DNA of 64,000 nucleotides from Fragilaria crotonensis (taxonomy: Eukaryota > Bacillariophyta > Fragilariophyceae > Fragilariales > Fragilariaceae), in contig JAKSYS010000191.1 of NCBI GenBank assembly GCA_022925895.1, forward strand, positions 1-64,000, written 5' to 3'. The translations under genes were made by a program, and so were the position numbers. Each line of letters opens with the position of its first letter. The stretch's first letter is position 1. Positions 1-10,337 of this stretch are shown in pieces. The notes beneath the pieces were generated by a model. The model had not been told where the DNA came from. It saw only the letters and a list, made by a program, of their open reading frames with translations, and made no database searches.

Positions 1-2
1 TG

Positions 3-590
3 CGAGTCGCGGTTGTGAGCAAGGAAAAGGGATCGAAAAAGAAAGTATCGACGCCAGCGCGTAACGCCGCCAAGGAATATCACAGTTTGCCGCCCATAAT
101 GAAAGTCGATCTTTTGGAGTACGCCCTTTCTAAGAGTCCCAGCATGGATGACTATAGACTGTTGGAACAGGCGAGACAAGATGCCCAAAAGCGACATTCT
201 GACGACAGTAACCAGAAGCTCCAGCAATTGCAAGCCGAAGTTGAAAAGATGAAACGCAAGTACGAAAAGAAATTGGCCGCTCAAGAGGCTCGGATTGTTG
301 CGCAGGAACAAGAGATTTCTGCATACGCCCAGGAGTTGTCCAGGTTTGTCCGCGTTCCGAACGAATATGAAATTCCAGATATCAAGACGGAATACACCTA
401 CGCTTCTATTCCCGAGTTCGACAACTATGGAGATAGTATCTACGGACAAGTTCCACCCACATCATTGCCGCGGTTCGGTGGACGACACGGAAATGACGGG
501 ATGGTTTTGAAAGAAAAGCGTCGCCTAAAGAATGGAGTACGAGAGACGAACTGCTGGCCGATGTTTGTTTATAAGGGGAATAACAATTAA
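3..590 (+). CDS. Partial coiled-coil protein, 3' end only
   Basis: The frame is open to the left edge of the window, so the true start lies outside it. About 196 codons are visible. The visible N-terminal part is basic (KEKGSKKK). Residues about 55-115 are rich in K, E, Q and A with heptad-like spacing (QKLQQLQAEVEKMKRKYEKK), which suggests a coiled coil. The C-terminal part is rich in Y, P and G without a recognisable domain. The stop is followed within 30 bases by the convergent end of the neighbouring transporter gene. I do not recognise a family. A structural or scaffold role is possible from the coiled coil only. Confidence 0.6.
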   Translation, partial: RVAVVSKEKGSKKKVSTPARNAAKEYHSLPPIMKVDLLEYALSKSPSMDDYRLLEQARQDAQKRHSDDSNQKLQQLQAEVEKMKRKYEKKLAAQEARIVAQEQEISAYAQELSRFVRVPNEYEIPDIKTEYTYASIPEFDNYGDSIYGQVPPTSLPRFGGRHGNDGMVLKEKRRLKNGVRETNCWPMFVYKGNNN

Positions 591-616
591 AATAAACAAA
601 TAATCAGTTTGCTCTA

Positions 617-2112
617 CTAAACAGCAGAGTTAATTTCATCGGAATCGTCGTCGACAATCGATAGATCCGACCTTGATCGGTGTTCTACCGTCATGCCTTC
701 AATCCCGTCTCGAGAGATAAGCGCCAACACCGGCAGAGTAGCTATCAACTGAATGGAAGCCGTAACAATGAAGTTGAATAACAGACCCTTGCTCCCCACC
801 AAGATTCCACCTAAGATAGCACTGCCGCTCCACCCAAACATATTAACCGATTCGAGGGAACTCCATTTTCCGCGCTCCTGTTTTGGTACCGAATCCATCA
901 AAACACTCTTCGTTAATGCCGACGTGGCATTAACGAACGACGTGCGCAAGACAAAGAAAGCACAAACTAACCAGTGTGGAAGATTCCAGTGGAATGCAGC
1001 GATCATTCCGAACATGAATCCGACTCCTATCCACTTGAATAGCACTGTCGTGCGACAACGACCGATAGACATGGACAATTCTTGGCCGAAGTGCATCAAA
1101 ATAGCTTGACCCATGGGCGACAATATGTACAAGACTTGTACTAAAATGGGGCTTAACTGAGATTTTCCAAAGAAGATGGGAAAGTACCGAATAGACATAC
1201 CCAAACCCAAACCTGATATGACGTCGGCTGTGCAGATCAAGACAGGAGTGATGCGATGTTCTGGTAAAGGCACCAAACACGATGGGGTTGTTCCTCATCC
1301 TGTTCTTCATCATTGGATAGCACTGAATCATCATGCATTGAAGTTTCGTTCGACGATAGTGGTTCAGTTTCTGCGTCGCTCGCTTTTTCGCCAACGCCCA
1401 GGTTGTCGTCACTCAGGCAGGCGAGAAGTAATACGGCAGGAATACAGATTGCATTTCCAAACGCCATAACAATTGCGCAGTCTTGAGTTGTCCACTCATT
1501 CCCCAAGAAGGCGAACAGTATTAAGGCACTTACCGGCCCTGTCATGTTACCAACCTTTACGAGAATGGATCGCTGCGTGAAGTACTTCGATCGTTGGCCG
1601 TCTGGAATCGAATCGGCGAAAAGAGCTGATAGAGATGTATCGGAGATGCCCCAAAAGACACCCCATACAGAGAGTGCACCAATTAACCAGTGGAAGCTGT
1701 GCTTCGCTAGCACGGCTGTGTAGGTCAGGCCGATGGCAACCAAACCAACCACTGTAGCAACCTTGAGCAAGTAGTCTCGTCGGTATCGATCAACAAAAAT
1801 CCCCGCCGGAAAGGAGACGAAGAGCTGGGTGAGTCCCATGGCCGCAGAAATAACACCGACAGCCTTGGGATCCTTGTTCTGAAGCAAGTAGACGAAAGTT
1901 GAAAGGACAGATTGACTCCAAAGGGAACGTCCAGCGAACACGATCAAGGTGTACATGAGAGTCAGTCGAATGTTGCGACTCGGAAGAGATGTTTCTGCGG
2001 ATGTCGACCTGCTCGAATCATCGTAGCGTTGGTCTGGTGGCAGGAGTGGTTCTTCAAGTGAGTTGCAGTCATCAGAAAGGTCGACACTGCTAGGTTGAGG
2101 TCGTCGGCACAT
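617..2112 (-). CDS. Major facilitator superfamily transporter with apparent one-base frameshift
   Basis: The start is taken at the ATG giving MCRRPQPSSVDLSDD, because the longer open frame begins with TTG. The N-terminal cytosolic tail carries an acidic EEPLLPP stretch like endomembrane-sorting dileucine signals. Several hydrophobic segments follow, with MFS-like loops (FPAGIFVDRYRRDYLLK between helices 2 and 3; GLGMSIRYFPIFF opening the second half). The two halves lie in different frames, joined near 1273-1279 in an acidic linker (SNDEEQDEEQ). One extra T in the GTTTGG run would give one 498-residue protein, close to the usual MFS length. A 20-nt GT-AG segment at the same place would also restore frame but is too short for a normal diatom intron. 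The substrate cannot be told from sequence. Confidence 0.75.
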
Positions 2113-5100
2113 GACAGACAAAAGAAAAGAAGAAAAAAGAAATCGGTAGCTATAATTCAAATTGCCTAACTGGGAATTGTGAGACGTGTCGGCGCTGCCG
2201 ATTGGCTCCAAACGGATGACGATACAGGTTCATAAGAAGTCTTACGTCGACCAAAAATGGAGGAATTTGGAATCTCGAAATACGATTCACAAAAGGCTAC
2301 AGCATTTTCAATCAAAGTTTACCATTCTCTCCATTGTTTGACATGGACCAGACTCCAGTAAACAACTGCACCGACCAACTGCCAAACGAGCACACTCATT
2401 ATCCTGGTTGGCGAGGACGCTGTGTGAGCTTTTAATTCCCGAGCTGAGTTTGTTTGGGATAGGCCCAGTCTTCTCAGCAACAATGGGTGGTCTGGGCCCC
2501 ACACCCGGTATGTTAGCAGTTCTCGTAGGGCGTTATGTTTATGTATGACTGTTGTCTGCGGTTACGAGTTACGATTCATTGCGGAAACAAGATTATAGTT
2601 AGTCTTGCTCGTCCTTATGATGCACCCTATTCCAGTAGTTTTCTTCAACACATAAATTGTCAGACGGAGGACGGAGGTTGGCAACCCTGTTCCCGATTTT
2701 GGAGTACAGTCGACGGTAGTACTGTAGTACACACTTTGTAGAACGTATGCTTCAAGAACAAAGTACACATACAGTACTACTCGTACTGTATACCGTATCA
2801 CTTGACGACAGGACAAGGCCACGTCACAACGTATCTGGTGGTATGACGTCAATCAAAGTGTCACAGTATTGCACTGAATTCATGACTCATCGTGATTGGG
2901 CTGGTGAATGACGTCACCTTGTTGAAGGTATAATTCCGACCATTAGCATCCGCAATCCGCATCGAGGATAACAATGCGCTCACTTCAACCCAATTTACGC
3001 ATGAACAGAGCTCATGCAGTGGCTGTGCAGGCCGACAGACAGCAACCAGCACCGGTGGTGCTCCGGACTGAACCCCCCGTTGCCGCCTACTTTTCGGGAA
3101 CCACGAATGGTATTCCGTTGGCTAGTATGCTCAAGATCTAGCAGAATAATTCTGGTTTGGTGGTACCATTGAACAGGGTTGGACTATCAGTGATAGTATG
3201 TCACAAATCACAAGAAGCAAGTCCGAAGATACTTCAAAATGGCCAGCACTTGCAACAACAACTAACTCAATACTAATTGTCTGGTTGTTCTCCAGTAGCT
3301 AGCCAGTGGTAGCCAGGAAGACGATGGAATACCATCCCCCAGCAGATGGTATCCTGAGGTATAATTGTTCAGGGTTCTCGACAAAAGTCATACACTTTTA
3401 CTTGTTTGAGAGCTTTGATATTATTTTCTGCAAGCAAATAACACCCCATGTAACAATATTATACCTTCAGCAACAACTTTGCAGGAACACCAATTCAAAA
3501 AAAGCAAGACCACATTCACAACCAGTCAGTAACTAAGCAGATAATGCGATGTACCCCACCAACATGTAAAACAGTTACTGGTGTATACTGGAATAGGAGT
3601 ACATAGGAATCAAGCATCTGCATTTTCAGCCACCAGTTTTCAGTATTTACATAATTCCATAATTTGCTGCAATGACACCTGGTGCAGCATTGCTTCTGTA
3701 TCAATGCTGCATACAGTTTTGCCACAGATATACTCCATTTGAGCTGTTACCTCACAACTCTCAACTCCGGCTGATGCATTCTTCATTAGAGTACATTGAA
3801 GGCAATTGAGATCCATCTGGTGAGTGGATTGTTCTATTTCTTGCAGTTGATGTCGCTAGAAGTCAGAATTATGAAACAGACCAGGGCCCTCAGCTATTAG
3901 TGTTTGCTTCAGCAGTAGCATCATCGATACTTGTTGTGACAAACCTGGTTCTAGAAGTTTTCCTCGTCATCACCCTGACCATTGTCTGCCGAGCAGCCAA
4001 TTGCCCTCTGACCAACAATTGGCCTTCAACAGAAACACCAGCAGCAGTGCGTTTGACGATATTGGCAATCATGTGGACTTTCTTGTACTAGTAAGGATAA
4101 AGTTCGCACACCAGCTCACCATTGCTAGTGTGTACATCAACTTTGATTTGGGCTATAATTGAAAGTGCAGCATAGGAAAGCTTGCCCTCATACTCGTTGA
4201 TCTTTAGATACCAGCTTGTCTTTTAGAACCATATTCGCCTTGAGAATTGGGGTTGATCAAGATATATCACAGACTGCCAGTGTTGCTTCACGATGATGAC
4301 AGTGTACGAACAAATGCATGAAACAAGGAAGATGCTTCTACTCTCTTGTTAACTTCACAGAGCACACCCACTGAAGGGTTGATATCAGGACCATATTTGC
4401 CTTGTGAATGAGGGTCAATGAAGATGCAGTGCAGGCTCTAGTACCTGTTGTTTCACCATCACCAAGCACTGGCAGCAGAGGATGAACAAATGATTTTTAA
4501 AAAGCTAGTAGAAGTAATTGATGACATCACAGACCAAATGCAATGATAGTACTCATTGCTTGTCACTGAATAAGTGAATTTTCAAGTTACAGAAAATCAT
4601 CTTCTACCATCCTCCTCATTACCAATCAAATGCATCTGTTAAAGACAATTGTGGTAGCTAATCAACACCTGGAGAGCGCCAAGGATGTTCAAAAGGATAC
4701 CTTATCAAAAGATTTGTAGTCAGAACACAGAATTCTTGGTTTGTTTCTCTGTTTAAGATTTGGATAGTCCAGCCTGAAATATATGGCAGGGACAGATGGC
4801 AAAAGTTCATTTGAAGCAATAATGTCATGGACGATTGCTCATACACTTTTTCTTGGTGGCTGTGGTGTTCCCTCGCACCATACTAGTACACTTTGTTTCT
4901 TCTTGTTTTCATCATGTATCTCTGGATGCATTCCTAAAAACACGAATCTGAGATTAGGGTAGAAATAAAGGAAGAACAAATTATAATAGTTAACCTCTGT
5001 TGGGAACCATCATTCTTTCTCAATCTTTCTAGGCAGGTACCCAGCCTCTGCACCCTACTAACATGGGGACTAAAAGAATCAGTAGGGATATGAGTTTATA

Positions 5101-5479
5101 GGCTTTGGTGGCTGATGTAGCTTCCCTGCAGCATTCTTTGACCCCACAAACTCACCACAGAAGGAAAGAAAATAATGGCAACTACCAAGCAGCACCAAGC
5201 CGTTTGGACTGAATAGTACGTTTTTTTATCATACAATGTGTTGTCCTGCTTAACAAAGACACATACGAGGAGAACTCGTCTGATAGCAGTTTATATTCTT
5301 TTCTATCGGCTTCACTCTCCTGGTAGGAGTACTTGTAATGATTCTTCAAGAGGTAGTGTATAAAAGCATATAATATTGACTCCAGACTCCTACGTGGTAC
5401 TAGAGACACTTTTTCATTGTTGCTCACAGCACTCATCCGGTAGTAAAGTTGTGTACTTCTTGCTTCATGTATATGTAAC
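2113..5479. other. Gene-poor stretch with decayed repeats
   Basis: No convincing gene is seen over about 3.4 kb. Open frames are short (under 100 codons), overlap one another and lack conserved motifs. Positions 2690-2790 are dense in GTAC tetranucleotides, the first of many such blocks in the window. Positions 3100-5460 are AT-rich with no clear inverted or direct ends. This could be old transposon DNA. The left part should contain the promoter of the MFS gene, which reads leftward from 2112. Confidence 0.4.
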
Positions 5480-6878
5480 CTAATTATAGGGTTGTCGTCA
5501 CCGTGTACTGGCCGGTAGGCCAGTACCGTTCACCCACACCCGGCGGCTTACCGCTGGATAATTTGTTAAACTACGCAGTCCTAATTCAACCTCTGAACCG
5601 ATCAGGACGACTTACTTGGAAAAAACGACGTCAATAGAGATTGTCGAGATCCGTCGCGCTCATAGGCCGCCATAGATTGCTTCACTACTCGTAGCCATCT
5701 GCGGCAATTTGATGCAGATCCTGAAAGTAATTTCTCCAACAAACCTGAACAGTAATGCTGATCGTGAAGTGGAAGTAGGTGTGGCTTACTGTGGTAGAAT
5801 TTGATCTCCGCAATGCCACTGTCCTCGCGAGTTGCCCTAACGTCATCATCGTCCTTGTCGTGGAGAGCTGAGTTCCTCGAAAGCCAGATACTTCTAGTAA
5901 ACTCGTGTGCCGCTTGTATAATAGATCTCATACAAACGTCACCTCTTACGGTGTCTAATTTGTTCGGGGTGTAGAAATCGTGGGCGGCGGCCTCGCGCCA
6001 GGTTGTACTGAAGAAACCTCTGAGAGCGTTACCCCACCCAATGCGGACTTGAGCTCGGATTGCTTCTTGGAGGAGAGGTAGAAAAGCAGGATCGTATTCT
6101 GAGAGACTGGGAGTAAATGGGACGGAGTTCTCATGTTCCAGCCAGTGAAGGATGCCCGTTGCAATGATATAACGTACAGGAAGAATATCCTTGGAACAAA
6201 TAGCAGCTTTTAATGCCTTGACACCATGCTGGATGCGTTGCGGACATGATGCGCATGTCAACAGATGATCGGTGGTCTCCTCGGAGACTTTGCAGCATGG
6301 ACACAGACGACTCAGCAACGGGTCTTTGACTGTTGCTTGCTTAAGGCGTCGTACGCCTACTGGTAATTATTCATGGACAAATTTTGTGCAAGTGATTTGT
6401 TGGCGTAGTGGGAGACGACAATAATGTGTAGTACCAAACGCCTGAACGTTGATTGTGTCCCACACTGTATCTGACCACTGCTTCTTTTCCTGCAGGTATT
6501 GTCGGAGGTGGTAGCCATTAACATGATACCGTATGATTTCGTCGTACTGACCTGTAAGACGCTGGTTGTTTATGGAGACTGAACATTGTTGAGTATGAAC
6601 CTGGTCACAGTGCTGGCGAGATTTCAAGGAGCCGCATGTGCGATACCCAGGCGCAAGTGAGTCGGCCTCTATATTCAATGTTGCCTGCACCGAAAGATTC
6701 TTTCATGGCTGGTGTGTTTGCTACTCGTAGTAGGAACCTTCTGATCACAAGCATATTTTTGTTTTGGTCAAGGGGCAGTTTCCTTTATGGATGATGGACT
6801 TGGCTGCTTTCATTAACCGCCGGATTGGGGTACGCACTATGCACTACCGGGCATGGACGGTGATAACCCTATAATTAG
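5480..6878. mobile_element. 1.4 kb element with inverted terminal repeats around a retroelement-derived fossil
   Basis: The left end starts CTAATTATAGGGTT and the right end is its exact complement (AACCCTATAATTAG). The match continues imperfectly inward for about 70 bases on each side, including CACCGT and CCGGCGG blocks. TAATTA, a palindrome, sits at both outer edges and may be a target duplication or part of the repeat. Inside is a reverse-strand coding fossil. Inverted termini around reverse-transcriptase-type coding remains recall DIRS-like elements, but a short DNA-transposon derivative that captured the segment is equally possible. The element lies only about 145 bases left of the 11.8 kb transposon. 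Confidence 0.65.
5602..6690 (-). pseudogene. Fossil of the C-terminal part of a retroelement-type protein
   Basis: The remains begin at an LNIEADSLA stretch, which in diatom retroelement proteins typically follows the RNase H region. It continues through GQYDEIIRYHVNGYHLRQYL and ends with a zinc-ribbon-like segment, CPCC then DHLLTCASC. The first part of the protein, including any polymerase domain, is absent, and no ATG opens the region. The copy is broken, with at least one break, and looks old to moderate in age. It fills most of the inverted-repeat element around it. Class assignment (DIRS-like, other retroelement) is inference from memory of the family. Confidence 0.55.
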
Positions 6879-7023
6879 TTTTTATATATATATATGCTGT
6901 TCTATTCATGTACTATTGCCACGTCATCATTGCTTATGATAGTCAAATCCTGCATTAGAGTCTGTTATGATTGCCTTGAGGTGGTTAAACACATCTCAAA
7001 AAGGTACTGCCTCTTGTTTCCTT
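6879..7023. other. Short spacer between two transposable elements
   Basis: The segment opens with a TA-rich run (TTTTTATATATATATATG), a plausible insertion target. It contains no gene and separates the inverted-repeat element on the left from the 11.8 kb transposon on the right. Confidence 0.5.
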
Positions 7024-7086
7024 CATCTAAGGGTGCCAAAACTAAGTACCATAGTTGATACAAGAATTTTTTATCATATTTATTGG
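7024..7086 (+). repeat. Left terminal inverted repeat of the 11.8 kb transposon
   Basis: CATCTAAGGGTGCCAAAAC matches the complement of the right end exactly over 19 bases. Further similarity follows to about position 7086. The adjoining segment 7090-7220 holds three GTTCAGGATTCC-like subterminal motifs and two in the opposite sense. Confidence 0.8.
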
Positions 7087-7259
7087 AAAAATTTCAGGAT
7101 TCCCATATTTAGTTCAGGATTCCTGAAGTTTTTTTCTGGTTTATTTATTTAGTTCAGGATTCCGACATTTGCTGTTTCCTCATTTTTATGAAGAATTTTT
7201 TTTGCTCCTGAACTACTGCAGTATTATTCCTGAGCTTTTTTCTTCATTATTTCGATGCA

Positions 7260-8090
7260 CATAAAACACCGAGTACTGTACGTGTTTTGTACGAAATACT
7301 GGAGTAGCATGGTGTATCGTGGGTGGACTATTGGTTGTGCCGTACAGTGTACAGTATACAGCGGTTTTACAGTGCTGTCAGCTGGGATACTACCGTCGTA
7401 CTAGCGCAATGGTTCGTTGTTGGTTATACGCTGTACATTGTACGTTGTACAAGTAGCTATGGGCGTGTCTGGTGCATGGTGCATGGTGTTCGGTGCCTGC
7501 TACAGTACGTTTAGTATGGTGCGGTGGTGTACAGTATGGTAGCTACGGCGTGGTCTGTGTGTATGGTAGTGTGGTACTGTGTACGGTACTTTCATTACTA
7601 TAGCGCTGTGTTTTGTGTACTACGGTATGGTGGTAGCGTATAATTTTAGTACAGTATTGTATCATGCGAGTACTCCTATGACACTATGCTACGTACTACG
7701 TGATCTTGTGTTTTCAACAACAAACCGTAGAATTGTAGGCGATAGTATGTACTGATTAATTCTTTGGCACCAATACCAGTGCATGCTGTATATTTCTACA
7801 AGGAATTAATTCTTTTCAGCCACAGTATTGTCTTTAGTAGAATCGTACGTGATTTTTTTTGCGGGAAGTGTCACATCTCACACTTCGTTCGTTGAGCACT
7901 CCACCACTTGGTGTCATGCCCGACACCACATTGATGCTCCATTATTTGGCATCTTCGCTCCTTCTTCGTCCTTTCCCACCCACAAGACATTGCAGTCTTA
8001 AGTGGTAAGACTGCAAATGTGCTTTTTTTCGTGTTGATTGTTGTGTTGATTGAATGTTTCCATCATGGTGATGGTCGAATGAGTTTTGAG
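7260..8090. other. Non-coding left arm of the transposon
   Basis: GTAC-rich sequence runs from about 7260 to 7640 with no believable reading frame. From 7895 there is a segment starting CTTGGTGTCATGCCC. It recurs diverged at 8513, so this arm includes the first copy of an internal duplication that ends in the tandem array. Confidence 0.5.
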
Positions 8091-8099
8091 GTACTCCCG

Positions 8100-8510
8100 T
8101 TGTGCCAGTACCGTTGTCTACGTACGGTGCTCAGGGTGCAGTCAAGTACTGGGACGAGTTCGCACGACAGTACCTTGAGGTTACGGTGATACACTACGTC
8201 GCGCCTGTACAGTCGTCTACCTACCGTACTTAGGGTGCTGCCAAGTACTGGGAGTACGACAGTACCTTGAGGCTACGGTAATACACTACGTCGCGCCTGT
8301 ACCGTGGTCTACGTACCGTACTTATGGTACTGCCAAGTACTGGGAATACGACAGTACCTTGGAGGCTACGGTACAACACTACCTTGTGCATGTACTGTTG
8401 TCTACGTACTGTACTCATGTTGCTATCAAGTACTGGGAGTATGACAGTACCTTGGTGGACGCGGTTTATTACAATACTACCTTGTGCCTGCTGTACGGTT
8501 GTCGATGTCA
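8100..8510 (+). repeat. Tandem array, about 93-bp unit, four copies
   Basis: The landmark CAAGTACTGGGA occurs at 8143, 8242, 8334 and 8427, giving spacings of 99, 92 and 93 bases. Each unit also carries GACAGTACCTTG and a GTCTACGTAC-like segment. A further copy sits apart at about 8727-8840 (landmark at 8768), behind a second copy of the upstream CTTGGTGTCATGCCC segment. The units are diverged, so the array is not brand new. It is not a CRISPR array: there is no short fixed repeat with unrelated spacers. Confidence 0.8.
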
Positions 8511-9203
8511 CAACTTGGTGTCATGCCCAACACCGCATTGAATGTTTCATTCTGTGCTTGTCCCCTTTGCCCTTTGCTTCTTCTTCCTTTCCACTAACAA
8601 GGGCACTTAACTGTCGTTCTTGTTCGTGAGTTTTGATTGTTTTGTCCTATCAACACAAGAATGTTGTGTTGAATCGTCGTTTCCATCATTGTGAGCAACT
8701 GATTGATTTGTTGAGGTACTCCTGTTGTGCCTGTACCATTGTCTACGTACTGTACTCATGGTACTGTCAAGTACTGGGACGAGTTCGCACCACGACAGTA
8801 CCTTGGAGGCTTCCGTACAACATTGTGCTGGTACTGTACTCCAGTCTTTCTTGTTGACGTTGTGTCATTGCACATGATTGTATTTTCCAGCTTTCAATCT
8901 CACATCCTCCTCTTCTTCTCCTTTCATAATTAGGATCCTTGTCGACAAGTGTTGTGCTTCTCATTTTGTTGTTAATTGAGGGAATAAGTACTTCGTCTTG
9001 TGTGCGTGCTTCGATTGAGTTTGTAAGGCAATCTGTCATCTAGAATCCAATATTCGGTCATCTGCAGAGATTCTCATTGATTTGAGTGAATCAAACCAGA
9101 TTGATCTACCGGTATTGGTTCTTTTGTCAGTTGTCTGTTCGCATGCTCAAGAGTTGTATACACGCACACCAGTTGGAGGATTATTCATATTTCAACCAAC
9201 AAA

Positions 9204-10298
9204 ATGGCAGAGGTTCCATCACTGTCCCCTGTCTCTCGTCAGCAAGGAGGAGTCCCTATGGATAAGGCGTACCTGTTCCGTGATGGTATGGATGAATTCA
9301 CACCACCTCCAGGAACAAAGGTCAATAAACAATTCAGATCGCAAGTTCGAGTCTTTTATCATCACCCGCTCGTGCTGTTTCAGAGTTTCCACTACACATG
9401 TTCAGCTCTTGGTTTCAAGACCTCCCGTTGTCCAAGATTATGACTCAGAACGAAAGAGAGGACTCCAATGAAATTTGGCAATTCAAGGTAGTTACGTTGT
9501 ACCCCACACGTGTCCAAACAAACAAAGCTGAGGCGACAAGGTTTAAGTGGGCGACAGAAGCTGCAAGGCAATTCTACAGCACATCATTCAATTCTACAGA
9601 AGCTGATTTGAGCTCTATCGATCGTGCTGTGAATTCTGATCCATCAATAATGATTGTGGGACGTCCTCTTGGAAAAGAAGATGACCCTTCAAGAAATCTG
9701 TCATAGGGTGCCAAGACTCTGTTGTTATTGCATGCATTACATTTGAAGTGGAATTGGAGATGAAGTTGGTGCGTCGTTGGTGCTTTGGCTGTTGATTGCA
9801 GAATCTGAATCACGGAAGCCATCCGGTCTTACATCCTGGAGACGGCAAGGGTTTGGACGTCTGATGTTAGTAATGCTCATCAAGCATTCAACTTTTTTAT
9901 TATTGTCTCACCGTGAGCTGTCACAATGTCAGGAGAGCCTACATGGTGTGGACATCTACTTGCAGTGTCCCCATGACGAGCCAAAGGAATTCTACCAAGC
10001 CTGTGGGTTCCGTCAAATCAATCTCCAAGACACAACTGGCATTGAGTTTCTTCCCAAGACAATTGCCGACACCTTAATGGACGAGACCACAGGTGGATTT
10101 GCATGGATTGTACCAGAGTCTGAGGAGCACTGCATTATCCCTCTGATGAAACTTTCTTCCGGTTCCCTTTTGAACAGTGCTGCTAACAGTGCTGCTGTCG
10201 AGGTTGTTGAAAGCAACAGTGATGTGATCAGTGCAACAAGAAATGATGGTTCCCGCGTGCTGTTGTTGAGTCAGAGGAAGAAAGCAAGATCAATATAG
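9204..10298 (+). pseudogene. Transposon-borne GNAT-type acetyltransferase region, frameshifted
   Basis: The likely start is the ATG of MAEVPSLSPVSRQQGG. The reading then passes through three frames (to about 9440, 9398-9706 and 9777-10298), showing at least two indels. The last part carries GNAT landmarks: SWRRQGFGRLMLVMLIKH resembles the acetyl-CoA-binding motif A (R/Q-x-x-G-x-G), and FYQACGFRQI resembles motif B. GNAT enzymes move an acetyl group from acetyl-CoA to an amine. Similar domains occur in diatom transposon-linked proteins as I recall them. The same tract continues into a protease-like region, so acetyltransferase and protease were probably one protein. The substrate is unknown. 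Confidence 0.55.
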
Positions 10299-10337
10299 TC
10301 GCAAAATCGAGTGGTGGTTCCCCTTCCCTCGTGAGCA

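Noticed and set aside
1273-1292. 20-base intron in the MFS gene
   Set aside because: GT and AG are present and removal restores frame, but this is far shorter than the other introns in the window (about 49-130 bases); a missing T in the run is simpler.
2840-2920. Two CRE-like TGACGTCA sites as a CO2/cAMP-responsive promoter
   Set aside because: TGACGTCA occurs near 2843 and 2909, but no gene starts nearby, so no regulatory role can be supported.
8100-8510. CRISPR array
   Set aside because: The repeats are contiguous about 93-base units without unrelated spacers, in a eukaryotic nuclear context.
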